64,000 nucleotides of DNA from Macrococcus sp. DPC7161 (GCF_004117835.1 NZ_SDSC01000008.1:1-64000); one strand, 5' to 3'; shown: positions 8,400 through 17,825, counted from the first letter of the stretch. Program-made: numbers and translations. Notes: generated from the sequence alone by a model not told the origin.

Positions 8400-9716
8400 T
8401 TATAGTTGAACTTTTTTCTTTTGATACTGATACACCGGAATACCAAGCAACGTAATAATGATACCTGTAATTGCTAGTCCAGGCTGTGTGAATAATGTAT
8501 TTAACATAACAAATACACCTGAAAAAATTGCGATTAACGGCACCACTGGATATAGCGGTACTTTGTATGGTCTTAATGTATCGGGTTCTCTTTTTCTTAA
8601 AATCATCACAGCGATAAAACTCATCACATAAAATGCCCAAATAACAAATACCAACATGTTTGTAATAGAGTCAAATGCCCCTAATGCAACCATAATCACA
8701 GCGATTACAAGTTGTACTAATCCACTAAACCAAGGTGTAGACGATTTTGTAAGATTCATAAATTGTTTACCGAATGGTAATAATTTTTTCTCAGCCATTG
8801 CGAATGGTACACGCATGCCTGTCATAATGTAGCCATTTAATGCCCCATATACAGAGATTAAAATACCAATGGTAATCATCTTACCGCCTGATGCGCCAAA
8901 TAACGAAATTGCAGTATCTGTTGCCGCATTTAAATTACCTGCTAAATGTGAAATTGGGAATGTCATTAAGAATGTTGCGTTGATTAATAAATAAATCGCC
9001 ATTACTAATCCGATACCAATTGCGATTGCAGCTGGTAAATCCTTTTTCGGGTTCTTCATTTCTCCAGCAATATTCCCTACATGGATCCATCCATCATAAG
9101 CAAACATCGTCGCAAGTAAACCTGCTCCAATCGCTGTAAACGGACTTAATCCTGTATCTCCCATTGAAGGCACGATAGAAAATTCAACTTCATGTGACTG
9201 GAATAAACCGAAGACAACAATCGCTATTATTGGAATCAATTTAACGACTAATGTGACAGATTGAATCATACCACCGACTTTAGAACCTAATAAATTAATG
9301 AGTAATAAAGAAATAATTGCCAATACCGCAATTGGGCTTAGCCACAACTTGTTTAAGTGAAATAAATTCACAATTTGTTGTGAGAAGATAATCCCTTGCG
9401 CTGCCATCATTGCCGGGAAATAAATAAACGCTTGTGCCCATCCTGCTAAAAAGCCCCAAAAGTTACCGTATGTATGTTCTAAATATGTTGTTAAACCACC
9501 TGTTTTAGGAATCATCGCAGCAAGTTCAGCAGCTGTTAAACCTGCACAAATGGTAATTAAACCACCTAATACCCATATAAATAATGTCATACCAACCGTG
9601 CCTGTGTATTCTGTCATATTCGAAATTTTAAAGAATACACCAGAACCAATGATTGTTCCCATAACTAATGCAAGTGCCGGGAAAAACCCAATATTTTTCT
9701 TTAGTTCTTGATTCAT
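8400..9716 (-). CDS. APC-superfamily amino acid permease (SteT/LAT-like)
   Basis: A 438-residue membrane protein with about 12 hydrophobic helices. The first helix carries the APC substrate motif GTIIGSGVFF and a later one FAYDGWIHVGNIAGEM, as in SteT/LAT-type amino acid exchangers. It probably exchanges or imports neutral amino acids such as Ser/Thr; the substrate is not proven by sequence. I favour the ATG at 9716 (MNQELKKN), which matches the usual start of relatives. An ATG 12 bases earlier also has an upstream AAAGG and cannot be excluded. It appears monocistronic. Confidence 0.85.
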   Translation of the reverse strand: MNQELKKNIGFFPALALVMGTIIGSGVFFKISNMTEYTGTVGMTLFIWVLGGLITICAGLTAAELAAMIPKTGGLTTYLEHTYGNFWGFLAGWAQAFIYFPAMMAAQGIIFSQQIVNLFHLNKLWLSPIAVLAIISLLLINLLGSKVGGMIQSVTLVVKLIPIIAIVVFGLFQSHEVEFSIVPSMGDTGLSPFTAIGAGLLATMFAYDGWIHVGNIAGEMKNPKKDLPAAIAIGIGLVMAIYLLINATFLMTFPISHLAGNLNAATDTAISLFGASGGKMITIGILISVYGALNGYIMTGMRVPFAMAEKKLLPFGKQFMNLTKSSTPWFSGLVQLVIAVIMVALGAFDSITNMLVFVIWAFYVMSFIAVMILRKREPDTLRPYKVPLYPVVPLIAIFSGVFVMLNTLFTQPGLAITGIIITLLGIPVYQYQKKKVQL

Positions 9717-9815
9717 TTTAATCACCATTTTTCCTTTCTAACCTAGCGATTATATAACTTATTTTTCAGTAGGTCAAAAGGAATAAAAAACTTCAGCCAA
9801 TTAAAATAAATAAAA

Positions 9816-9859
9816 ATAACGTGATGACAATGGACTTCATCATCCCGTCATCACGTTAT
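9816..9859 (-). terminator. Terminator of the ppdK operon
   Basis: A perfect 13-bp stem (9816-9828 with 9847-9859), followed on the minus strand by TTTTTATTTATTTT, just past the end of the regulator gene. Confidence 0.8.
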
Positions 9860-9871
9860 CTCATTATATGA

Positions 9872-10684
9872 TTATTTTAATAAATGCTTCTCGATATAAA
9901 ATGCTGATTCTTCAATTGATTTATACTCTGTATTAATAACAATCGCATTTAAACGTTTGAATACTTCTTCAGCATAAATCAATTCTTCTTTAATACGTTG
10001 CATATCATTGTACTGACCTGTATTCGGTAATCCTAGTACTTTCATACGTTCTGTACGAATATTCATAATGTATTTTGGACTTGCTGTTAAACCAAATACC
10101 TTTTTATGCTTTTGTGTATACACATGTTCAGGTACTGGTGATTCCGGTACAAGTGGTATATTGGCTACTTTATAACCTTTATTCGCCAAATACATACTTA
10201 GTGGTGTTTTAGATGTTCTAGAAACACCGACAATAAGTGCATCCGCTTCTTCTAAATGTGTAAAGTTCTTGCCATCGTCATACTTCACTGAATACTCCAT
10301 CGCTTCAATACGTTTAAAGTAATCACGATCAAGCTTACGTAAGGCACCACTTTCCATTAATGGCTGACTACCTGTCTTATCACTGATTAAGTGAATCAAA
10401 TCAGACATGTAATCAATATACGGAATGCCTTGAGCGTTTGCATACTCATGCCCAAATACATTCAAAGCCTCTTCAACCAATGTCGTTACAACAATGGCTT
10501 CTTTTTGCTTTGCCAAGTTTAAAATATTCTTTAATGCTTCTTCATCATGTACAAATGAAAACTTCTTCACTTCAACATGACTTAAATCCGGAAACTGCGA
10601 TAATGTTGCATGTGTCATACGTTGTGCAGTTTCACCGATTGAATCGGATACTACAAAAATACTTAACTGACCTTGTTCAACCAT
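9872..10684 (-). CDS. yqfL: Pyruvate phosphate dikinase regulatory kinase/phosphorylase (DUF299)
   Basis: A 270-residue bifunctional serine/threonine kinase and Pi-dependent phosphorylase of the DUF299/PPDK-regulatory-protein family. The P-loop-like GVSRTSKTPLSMYLA (near residue 150) is the family hallmark. The N-terminus has VVSDSIGETAQR. It inactivates PPDK by ADP-dependent phosphorylation beside the catalytic His and reactivates it. The ATG at 10684 is preceded by AAGGAG, which overlaps the ppdK stop. The upstream in-frame ATG has no ribosome site. The 10-bp gap to ppdK shows coupled expression of enzyme and regulator. Confidence 0.92.
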   Translation of the reverse strand: MVEQGQLSIFVVSDSIGETAQRMTHATLSQFPDLSHVEVKKFSFVHDEEALKNILNLAKQKEAIVVTTLVEEALNVFGHEYANAQGIPYIDYMSDLIHLISDKTGSQPLMESGALRKLDRDYFKRIEAMEYSVKYDDGKNFTHLEEADALIVGVSRTSKTPLSMYLANKGYKVANIPLVPESPVPEHVYTQKHKKVFGLTASPKYIMNIRTERMKVLGLPNTGQYNDMQRIKEELIYAEEVFKRLNAIVINTEYKSIEESAFYIEKHLLK

Positions 10685-10694
10685 AACATTCTCC

Positions 10695-13307
10695 TTAAAC
10701 ATTACTTTGGGCAGTTGCTAAAATCGCTCCTGGTACACGGAATGGCGAACATGATACATAATCAAGTGCTAAAGTGTTAAAGAAGTGAATTGATTTAGGA
10801 TCGCCGCCTAATTCTCCACATACACCAATCTTAATTGACGGATTAACTGCTTTAGCTGATTCTACTGCTAATTTGATCAATTGTCCAATACCATCTACAT
10901 CTAAAGTTTGGAATGGATCAACTGCTAATATTTCTCGACTTGTATATTCATTAATAAATTTACCTGCATCATCACGAGAGAAACCATAAGTTAACTGTGC
11001 TAAGTCGTTTGTTCCGAAACTGAAGAATTCAGAGTGTTTCGCTAACTCACCAGCCACTAAACATGCACGCGGTGTTTCAATCATTGTACCGATTAAGTAC
11101 TTCACTGATTCACCCATTTCTTGTTCTACTGATTCAATTTTCGCTTTAATAATCGCTTTTAAATCCGTAAACTCTCTCACTGTAGAAACTAAAGGAATCA
11201 TGATTTCTGGGCTTGTTGTGATACCCTCTTTTTTAAGACGAATCACACTAGAAATGATTGCTTCAGCTTGCATTTCATATAATTCTGGATAAGTAATCGC
11301 TAAACGACAACCACGGTGACCAAGCATTGGGTTAAATTCGTGTAATTCTTCGATACGTTTTTCTAAAGTGATGACATCTACATTTAATTGTTTAGAAACC
11401 ACTTCAATTTCTTCTTTTGATTTAGGTAAGAATTCATGTAATGGTGGATCTAATAAACGCACGATTGTTGGACGGTCTTGAGATAATCTAAAGATTTCTT
11501 CAAAGTCTTCCGTTTGATAGACTTTGATTTTATCTAACGCTTGAACACGTTCTTCATGCGTTGACGCTAAAATAAATCGTCTCATTTCAATTAAACGTTC
11601 TTCACCAAAGAACATGTGCTCTGTACGTACTAAACCAATACCTACCGCACCAAACTCATAACCTGCTGTAATATCTTGTTTCGTTTCAGCATTCATACGC
11701 ACTTTTAAGCGTGCAGTTTCTTCAGCCCATTGCATTACTGTATCAAAGTCTTCACTCTTCTCAGCATTTGTTGTTTCAATTTCACCGATATAAACAACAC
11801 CAGTTGAACCATCTACAGAAACAATATCCCCTTCATTTAATACCTTACCTTGATATTTCACATATTTTTCTTTTGTGTTGATTTGTAAATCGCTACATCC
11901 CGTTACACAACATTTACCCATACCACGTGCAACAACCGCAGCATGTGATGTCATACCACCATGTGTAGTAACAATTGCACGACTTGCAACCATACCTTCA
12001 ATATCTTCTGGCGATGTTTCAGGACGCATTAAAATAACTGCTTCTCCTAATTCAGCTTGCGCCTTTGCATCAACTGCTGAGAATACAATTTTACCAGTCG
12101 CCGCACCTGGTGAAGCCGGTAAACCTTTATCTGAAACAACTTCTGCTTGCGCTAAACTTTCTGGTTTAAATGATGGGTGTAATAATTGATCAATTGATTT
12201 CGCTTCAATCATTGATACTGCTTCTTGTTTAGAAATCACACCTTCATTGACTAAATCAACGGCAATTTTAATAGCAGCTTTTGCTGTACGTTTACCATTA
12301 CGCGTTTGTAAAATGTATAATTTTTCATTTTCAATTGTAAATTCAATATCTTGCATATCTTTATAATGCGCTTCTAACTTATGTGTCACATCAACAAATT
12401 GTTGGTACACATTTGGCATTTGCTCATCTAAAGTAGCAATTGCTTGAGGTGTACGAATACCAGCAACAACGTCTTCACCTTGTGCATTTAATAAGTACTC
12501 ACCATATAATTTATTTTCACCAGTTGAAGGGTTACGCGTAAATGCTACACCCGTACCTGAACGCTCACCACTGTTTCCAAATACCATCTCTTGAACGTTT
12601 ACAGCTGTACCAATATCATGTGGAATATCATTTAAATCACGGTAAACACGTGCACGATCGTTGTTCCAAGATTTAAATACCGCTTCAATCGCTTCTTTCA
12701 ATTGATCAATCGGCGCTTGAGGGAATGGTTTGTACACTTCCTCTAAATACACTTCTTTAAAGCGTTCACTAATTGCTTTCAATCCTTCAGCTGGAATATC
12801 CGCATCAAATTGATGACCATTTTGCTCTTTATATTGATTAAAGTAATCTTCAAAAGCATGCATTGGAATGTTATATACAACTTGACCAAACATTTGTAAT
12901 AAACGTCTGTAGCAGTCATAAGCAAAACGTGCATCGCCTGTAACAGCAGCTAATTTCTCAACATTTTCATCATTTAACCCTAAGTTTAAAATCGTATCCA
13001 TCATACCTGGCATTGAAATTTTCGCACCGCTACGAACTGATACTAATAATAAATTTTTATCATCTGAAAAAGCTTTACCTGTCTTAGATTGTAAGCTCTT
13101 AATTTGTTCATCTAACTCTGAAAGTAACGTATCATTTAACACTTCGCCATTTGCTAAGTATTCGATACAGCTCTTCGTTGTAATTGTAAAACCGTTAGGA
13201 ACAGGTAAACCAAGACGCATCATCTCAGAAAGGTTTGCACCTTTACCCCCTAATAAATCTTTCATTGATTTTTGACCTTCTTCAAATGCGTAAATGTGCT
13301 TTTCCAA
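10695..13307 (-). CDS. ppdK: Pyruvate, phosphate dikinase
   Basis: An 870-residue enzyme interconverting pyruvate + ATP + Pi with PEP + AMP + PPi, so it can serve gluconeogenesis. Domains in order: nucleotide-binding domain (GGKGANLSEM, then SVRSGAKISMPGMMDTILNLG), phospho-His swivelling domain with the catalytic His in GGMTSHAAVVARGMG, and the PEP/pyruvate barrel with GTMIETPRA and GVCGELGGDP. The TTG at 13307 is the likely start because GAGG lies 9 bases upstream. A GTG three codons earlier overlaps that ribosome site. The adjacent regulator gene and two upstream CcpN-like sites indicate control both by phosphorylation and by glycolytic repression. Confidence 0.95.
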   Translation of the reverse strand: MEKHIYAFEEGQKSMKDLLGGKGANLSEMMRLGLPVPNGFTITTKSCIEYLANGEVLNDTLLSELDEQIKSLQSKTGKAFSDDKNLLLVSVRSGAKISMPGMMDTILNLGLNDENVEKLAAVTGDARFAYDCYRRLLQMFGQVVYNIPMHAFEDYFNQYKEQNGHQFDADIPAEGLKAISERFKEVYLEEVYKPFPQAPIDQLKEAIEAVFKSWNNDRARVYRDLNDIPHDIGTAVNVQEMVFGNSGERSGTGVAFTRNPSTGENKLYGEYLLNAQGEDVVAGIRTPQAIATLDEQMPNVYQQFVDVTHKLEAHYKDMQDIEFTIENEKLYILQTRNGKRTAKAAIKIAVDLVNEGVISKQEAVSMIEAKSIDQLLHPSFKPESLAQAEVVSDKGLPASPGAATGKIVFSAVDAKAQAELGEAVILMRPETSPEDIEGMVASRAIVTTHGGMTSHAAVVARGMGKCCVTGCSDLQINTKEKYVKYQGKVLNEGDIVSVDGSTGVVYIGEIETTNAEKSEDFDTVMQWAEETARLKVRMNAETKQDITAGYEFGAVGIGLVRTEHMFFGEERLIEMRRFILASTHEERVQALDKIKVYQTEDFEEIFRLSQDRPTIVRLLDPPLHEFLPKSKEEIEVVSKQLNVDVITLEKRIEELHEFNPMLGHRGCRLAITYPELYEMQAEAIISSVIRLKKEGITTSPEIMIPLVSTVREFTDLKAIIKAKIESVEQEMGESVKYLIGTMIETPRACLVAGELAKHSEFFSFGTNDLAQLTYGFSRDDAGKFINEYTSREILAVDPFQTLDVDGIGQLIKLAVESAKAVNPSIKIGVCGELGGDPKSIHFFNTLALDYVSCSPFRVPGAILATAQSNV

Positions 13308-13328
13308 AAAAATCACCTCAAAATTTAA

Positions 13329-13379
13329 TGTGTTATACTAATTAATTATTAGTATGTCATATTATGTTTTTCATGACAA
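13329..13379 (-). promoter_or_regulatory. ppdK promoter with two CcpN-like operators
   Basis: Minus-strand promoter: -35 TTGTCA (13379-13374), 17-bp spacer, -10 CATACT (13356-13351). TATGACATACT (13361-13351, minus) overlaps the -10. TGTGTTATACT (13329-13339, plus) lies just downstream. Both match the CcpN consensus TRTGHYATAYW as I remember it. Between them is the perfect palindrome ATACTAAT-N5-ATTAGTAT (13335-13355). CcpN represses gluconeogenic genes in Bacillus. Confidence 0.65.
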
Positions 13380-13482
13380 CTAAAAATTCATCATTTCATG
13401 AATTTTTGTATAAAATATGACAATTCATTAATATTTATTCAAGGATATATATAATAGTCGTGCTTATACCAATGGGGTTTGT

Positions 13483-13523
13483 TATAATCAATGTAACTTC
13501 AAGTAAACGATTACAACTTGAAG
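13483..13523 (+). promoter_or_regulatory. -10 element and leader inverted repeat of the 13548 gene
   Basis: TATAAT at 13483-13488 is followed by an 8-bp inverted repeat CTTCAAGT (13497-13504) / ACTTGAAG (13516-13523) near the expected transcript start. The repeat could be an operator or a 5' leader hairpin. No strong -35 is visible. Confidence 0.45.
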
Positions 13524-13547
13524 ATTTAAATAAGAGGAGAGATTCAT

Positions 13548-14087
13548 ATGTATCAATTATTATTTATTGATGGCGACAATCAACATGTCGTAGGGTTATT
13601 TGAAACTGTTGAAGATGTCAAATCATGGATTGCACAAATCCCGTTCATCACAACGTATGAATCTGAAATGGAATTTACAATCGCGTATGCAGACATTCCA
13701 GATTATACGGAAATTGAGTGGCAAGGTAGTATTTATCCATTAACACGACATTCATTCACAGGCGATCACGAAATCGTTGTTGAATGGGAGTACGTTCCAA
13801 TCATTAAAGCACACCAAGGCATGGTCCCTGGTACCACACTTGTAGAAGGTTATGTTTATGACAATCCTTCAGTAAAACAATACATTGAACAACGCAGTTT
13901 ATTTAAAGATGAACTGAAACAATATTTTGAAGCACAAGGTAAGAAAGTAAGCATCGGTGGCTTAGGTTCAGAAGACGGAGAGTATATCAATGTAGAAGAC
14001 GGACCATTCATTCATATCGACCCATCGAATGTAGAAAATTGGTTACACGAAGGCAGTATAGAAGCATTCTTAAAATCATACGAATAA
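13548..14087 (+). CDS. Conserved hypothetical protein, acidic, cytosolic
   Basis: A 179-residue acidic protein with no signal peptide or membrane helix. I do not recognise its family. It is rich in aromatic and acidic residues, with a C-terminal stretch SIGGLGSEDGEYINVEDGP that looks like an exposed Gly/Asp loop. AGAGGAGAG precedes the ATG and a TATAAT lies about 60 bp upstream, so it is very likely expressed alone. The first hairpin of the 61-bp repeat array ends it. No function is proposed. Confidence 0.75.
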   Translation: MYQLLFIDGDNQHVVGLFETVEDVKSWIAQIPFITTYESEMEFTIAYADIPDYTEIEWQGSIYPLTRHSFTGDHEIVVEWEYVPIIKAHQGMVPGTTLVEGYVYDNPSVKQYIEQRSLFKDELKQYFEAQGKKVSIGGLGSEDGEYINVEDGPFIHIDPSNVENWLHEGSIEAFLKSYE

Positions 14088-14093
14088 ATAGTT

Positions 14094-14577
14094 GACTGGC
14101 TAGTATTGATTTAATACTAGCCAGTCATTTTTTATTTTAGTTGTATTTCATGTGTCAGTGGCTAGTATTCATCCGATACTAGTCAGTCACTCTTATTTTC
14201 GGGCTTTTTTATGCTCCAGTGGCTAGTATTCATCCGATACTAGCCAGTCGCTCTTGTTTTGGAGGTATTTTATGCCTCAGTGGCTAGTATTCATCCGATA
14301 CTAGCCAGTCACTCTTATTTTCGGGCTTTTTTATGCTCCAGTGGCTAGTATTTACCCGATACTAGCCAATCACTCTTATTTTTGGGGTATTTTATGCCTC
14401 AGTGGCTAGTATTTACCCGATACTAGCCAGTCACTATTATTTTCGGGCTTTTTTATGCTCCAGTGGCTAGTATTTACCCGATACTAGCCAATCACTCTTA
14501 TTTTTGGGGTATTTTATGCCTCAGTGGCTAGTATTCATCCGATACTAGCCAGTCACTATTATTTTCGGGCTTTTTCA
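14094..14577. repeat. Tandem array of eight hairpins, exact 61-bp period
   Basis: Hairpin one (14094-14126) is a 14-bp perfect stem, GACTGGCTAGTATT with its complement, and terminates the upstream gene. Seven more units begin at 14156, 14217, 14278, 14339, 14400, 14461 and 14522, every step exactly 61 bp. Each carries GGCTAGTAT, a short loop and ATACTAGCC. Two linker types alternate strictly: one with CGGGCTTTTTTATGCTC, the other with GGGGTATTTTATGCCTC or GGAGGTATTTTATGCCTC. This shows expansion as a 122-bp dimer. Loop sequences vary (TTCATCCG or TTTACCCG). The array fills the gap between two convergent genes. Confidence 0.93.
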
Positions 14578-14590
14578 TATGTCATCCACT

Positions 14591-15775
14591 TTAATACTTT
14601 GTAACATCTCTTTTGACTTGTGTTGGTAATTCAAAGAATGGTTGAATATCTTGTACGTATTCTAGTATTCCCATGTACTCATCATGTTCATCAAAGACCG
14701 CTGTATAAGTTACATAAATATATTCGTTCCCCTTTTTAAACCACATGACTTCTTTCTCAGATTTTCGCTCTTTAAGATTACGTAATACTTGCATCATTTT
14801 AGGCAAACTTTTTGGTGGATGACAATTTGCAACGGCACGTCCAATTGATAATGGTGTTCTTATAAACATCATATCTTTCGCCTCTGTTATTTCATTGAAG
14901 TATTTAAATAAACCACGTTTATCAATAAAAGTGAGTTCTAAAGGCAATTGATTTAAGATTAAATTCGCTTCTTTTACCGTTAAAAATCCGCCTCCCATTC
15001 TTAAATTCACACTGTCGTCAAGGCTTTCAATATTTTTCACATATTTTAATTCTGTTTGCCATATCCCTTTTTTAATTGCAAATCCAAAGGCATCACTTTC
15101 ATGATCAATATTGATATAATCTTGTTCAGAAAATAGTGCTTGAACGAGTGGTATAAACAAATATGTTTCTTGTTGCATCATTGAAATAAATAATGATTTT
15201 AATTCATTAAAACATTTTTCAATATGTCTAAATTCAATTTCATCTAACTTTAGTAAACGTTTCTTTAATGTACTATATAATGCTTTAATATCATCATCTT
15301 GTTCCCATAATTTACGGTTCATTGTATACACTTGATGGCGTTCTAATATTGGAAAATATAATTTCTCTTTGCGATTATAATGACGATACAAATGACCAAG
15401 TTGCTTCATTTCATCTGAAATGTTTAATGCAGTACCTTCTGATTTGTACTTTAATAGTGCTTGTTCAATCGTATCTAACAAACTTATAAAGTGTTCATTT
15501 TCACGTGAAAATACATTTAAAGGATGCTCATCATCTAAAGAAACATATATCGACGAGATTTTAATGTCAGTCAATTTCTCATATACATCCATAAATTCAA
15601 TGATTGTCTCCATTTTAAACAAATGCTCTGTATAATGAATTTGAATCAAAGAAAGTAAAATCTCTTTCGTTTCCATAGGTACAACAACACTTTCAAACAA
15701 ATCTATATCTAATTCCCCATCTTCTATTTGCTTTAATATTGATTTTAATTGTAATACAGTCTCAAAATTAATCAT
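14591..15775 (-). CDS. DUF438/PAS domain protein with hemerythrin-like region
   Basis: A 394-residue cytosolic protein. The N-terminal half looks like a DUF438/hemerythrin-like helical bundle with His/Glu pairs (HYTEH, ENEHFISLLD, LGHLYRHYNRKEKLYFPILERH). The C-terminal part is a PAS-like domain (LPLELTFIDKRGLFKYFN to the end). Such proteins are thought to sense redox, iron or small ligands; the ligand here is unknown. The start ATG is preceded by AGAGGTGTC. It is convergent with the 13548 gene and stands alone. Confidence 0.75.
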   Translation of the reverse strand: MINFETVLQLKSILKQIEDGELDIDLFESVVVPMETKEILLSLIQIHYTEHLFKMETIIEFMDVYEKLTDIKISSIYVSLDDEHPLNVFSRENEHFISLLDTIEQALLKYKSEGTALNISDEMKQLGHLYRHYNRKEKLYFPILERHQVYTMNRKLWEQDDDIKALYSTLKKRLLKLDEIEFRHIEKCFNELKSLFISMMQQETYLFIPLVQALFSEQDYINIDHESDAFGFAIKKGIWQTELKYVKNIESLDDSVNLRMGGGFLTVKEANLILNQLPLELTFIDKRGLFKYFNEITEAKDMMFIRTPLSIGRAVANCHPPKSLPKMMQVLRNLKERKSEKEVMWFKKGNEYIYVTYTAVFDEHDEYMGILEYVQDIQPFFELPTQVKRDVTKY

Positions 15776-15929
15776 AAGACACCTCTAAACATACATTTTA
15801 TTTATATCTTATAAACACTATATCATATTCTAATTTCTTCAACTGTTTTGACTATGTCGATTTATAGAACAATGATCTCCACTAAAAAAAGAGACTCAAT
15901 AAGAGAATCTTTAAAATTAATATTTTCGA

Positions 15930-16055
15930 TTACTTACTTTGATTAACAATACTGTAGTATTTATTTGAAGTGATCCAATACATCAATCCATAAACAAGCA
16001 TAATAACAAATCCAACACCCATATAACTTGTGATGAACATTAGTTTATCACGCAC
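15930..16055 (-). CDS. Possible small membrane protein (36-41 residues)
   Basis: A minus-strand frame too short for routine gene calling. From the GTG at 16055 it encodes 41 residues, or 36 from the ATG at 16040. One hydrophobic helix (MGVGFVIMLVYGLMYWI) is followed by a polar tail (TSNKYYSIVNQSK). Composition looks coding. The ribosome site is weak (AGGTG partly overlapping the GTG), which lowers confidence. It sits between the sigma/anti-sigma pair and the DUF438 gene. No function is suggested. Confidence 0.35.
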   Translation of the reverse strand: MRDKLMFITSYMGVGFVIMLVYGLMYWITSNKYYSIVNQSK

Positions 16056-16107
16056 ACCTAAACATCTATTTTGATTCTATTATGTCATAAAATAGTAAAA
16101 TAAAAAA

Positions 16108-16127
16108 AATACCGCAAATGCGGTATT
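16108..16127 (-). terminator. Terminator of the ECF sigma/anti-sigma operon
   Basis: A 9-bp perfect stem AATACCGCA / TGCGGTATT followed on the minus strand by a T-rich run. Confidence 0.8.
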
Positions 16128-16130
16128 TCT

Positions 16131-17165
16131 TTATTTAATCTTTATTCGTTTGGATTTCTTTTCTATTTTCATTTCACCGTTATGTTCAACACCATAATCA
16201 ATAACTTCAGCGTATAAAGATTTTGCTTTGTTCAAATCATCAATAGTTCCAGTTGAATGAATATCTGGATTAAAAACCTCTGTTGATTTACTTTTATTTT
16301 TATCTTCATCTGTTTTTATTGCATTAAAGTAATATTTTTTTCCCTTTTCATCATAAATCATCATATCAAAATGATGATTAGAAGAACTTACATGCTCTAT
16401 CATTGCTGATAGAGGATTTAATGTTAAAGTTTCTATTTTAACATTATTACGATTATTCAACTTTACACGTTTATCAATACGCATTGTTTTAACTTTTTTA
16501 TTAAAAGTCGTTGGATCAACATCAAACTGATATGCATATACTTCTCCTTCACCTGATAATGGCCCAAGTTTCATTTCAACATGGTATGTTGATTTCGGTA
16601 CTTCATCTCTTAAGTGTACGATGCCGATATTACTTGTGATGTTACTTTTTAAATCTTCAGATGACCCTGAGTATCCTTCAAACATTTCTTTACCATTTAT
16701 TTTTAAAGATATGATACTTGAACTCGTTGTATTTTCAGCTTTCTTGCTTTTGTTATCAATTAACTCGTTATACGTAAAAAATTTACCTTCTGCAAATACA
16801 TCAACGAGCCTTACATTCTTATTTTTTAAAGTGATTGTCTCATTAACATGTGTAGCATATTTTTCTGCTTTCGGCGTCAAAATGTCTTTAAAGGAATATT
16901 GAATATCTTCTATCCATTTTGTTGCACTTGCTTGAACACTCTCATTTAACGCAATGAATGGTGTTGCAATCAATAAACTAGCCGCTGCCACTGATGATAA
17001 CATGTATTTTCTTAATTTAGATGGTTGTTGTATATTTGCCTGTTTTTGATGGACACTCTTTTTAAATTGATTTAAATATTGATTTTGTTCTTCCGCTGAC
17101 ATTTCTACTTCTTCTAAAGTATCTGTTTCAATTTCATTAAATTTTTCATACAAAAATGAATTCAT
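16131..17165 (-). CDS. DUF4179-type membrane anti-sigma factor
   Basis: A 344-residue protein. The cytosolic N-terminus (about 1-50) is rich in Glu and would bind the sigma factor. One membrane helix (about 53-72, MLSSVAAASLLIATPFIAL) follows, then a large extracytoplasmic domain of the DUF4179/DUF5643 kind. Its start shares one base with the stop of the preceding ECF sigma gene (TAATG), the typical sigma/anti-sigma arrangement. It would hold the sigma factor inactive until an envelope signal arrives. The signal is unknown. Confidence 0.8.
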   Translation of the reverse strand: MNSFLYEKFNEIETDTLEEVEMSAEEQNQYLNQFKKSVHQKQANIQQPSKLRKYMLSSVAAASLLIATPFIALNESVQASATKWIEDIQYSFKDILTPKAEKYATHVNETITLKNKNVRLVDVFAEGKFFTYNELIDNKSKKAENTTSSSIISLKINGKEMFEGYSGSSEDLKSNITSNIGIVHLRDEVPKSTYHVEMKLGPLSGEGEVYAYQFDVDPTTFNKKVKTMRIDKRVKLNNRNNVKIETLTLNPLSAMIEHVSSSNHHFDMMIYDEKGKKYYFNAIKTDEDKNKSKSTEVFNPDIHSTGTIDDLNKAKSLYAEVIDYGVEHNGEMKIEKKSKRIKIK

Positions 17166-17695
17166 TACAAGTCTCCTTTCATTAATCTAATCTTTTTCTT
17201 CGCTCTAGATATCCGATTATAAATATTACTTGTTTTCATATTTTTTGCCATTGCAATTTCATTAGGTGAATAACCATCGATATAAATCATAGACATCAAC
17301 TCTTGATCTTCAATAGATAAATCTCTAATTAAATCTTTCCATAACTCATCATGAAGTGATTTATTTTGTTCAATAAACATAGTTTCTTCAATATGCGCAA
17401 TGGATGTATTGTTTTGTTCTTTTTGATACTTTCTAATAATATTTATTGCTTTGTACTTTGCAATGACTGCAAGCCAATTTTTAAATGAATTTTTACTTGC
17501 ATCATATTGCCCAATATTTTGCCATATGGCCAAAAGACAATCATTTATACACTCATCCAAATATCTATCAAAATAGTGTAGTTGTTTGATACTTACTACC
17601 TTTATCAATCCACCATATTCTTTTAATAGTAATTGCATACCTTCTTCATCTTGATTTAAAAGTTTTTGTATAATTTCGTGATCACGTTGATTCAT
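17165..17695 (-). CDS. ECF-family RNA polymerase sigma factor
   Basis: A 176-residue sigma-70 family protein. Region 2 lies at about 20-85 (DECINDCLLAIWQNIGQYDASKNSFKNWLAVIAKYKAINIIRK) and region 4 at about 115-170 (SIEDQELMSMIYIDGYSPNEIAMAKNMKTSNIYNRISRAKKKIR). It would direct RNA polymerase to a small regulon, probably including its own operon. GGAGG lies just upstream of the ATG. The following anti-sigma gene is translationally coupled. I could not define its promoter motif confidently. Confidence 0.88.
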   Translation of the reverse strand: MNQRDHEIIQKLLNQDEEGMQLLLKEYGGLIKVVSIKQLHYFDRYLDECINDCLLAIWQNIGQYDASKNSFKNWLAVIAKYKAINIIRKYQKEQNNTSIAHIEETMFIEQNKSLHDELWKDLIRDLSIEDQELMSMIYIDGYSPNEIAMAKNMKTSNIYNRISRAKKKIRLMKGDL

Positions 17696-17825
17696 ATTGA
17701 CCTCCTTTACACCTATATATTCGTCTTAACATTTCATTTTCTATCACTCAGATTAAATTTTCTTAATTTTATACGTTTCTCTTATAGTATGTTACATTTA
17801 TATTATCAAACAACGAGGTGATGGT

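Noticed and set aside
14094-14577. CRISPR array
   Set aside because: Both the stems and the linkers between them are repeated; there are no unique spacers and no cas genes.
17696-17760. ECF-type autoregulatory promoter
   Set aside because: A TGAAAT and GACGAATA are present but with wrong spacing for a recognised ECF consensus, so no promoter was annotated.
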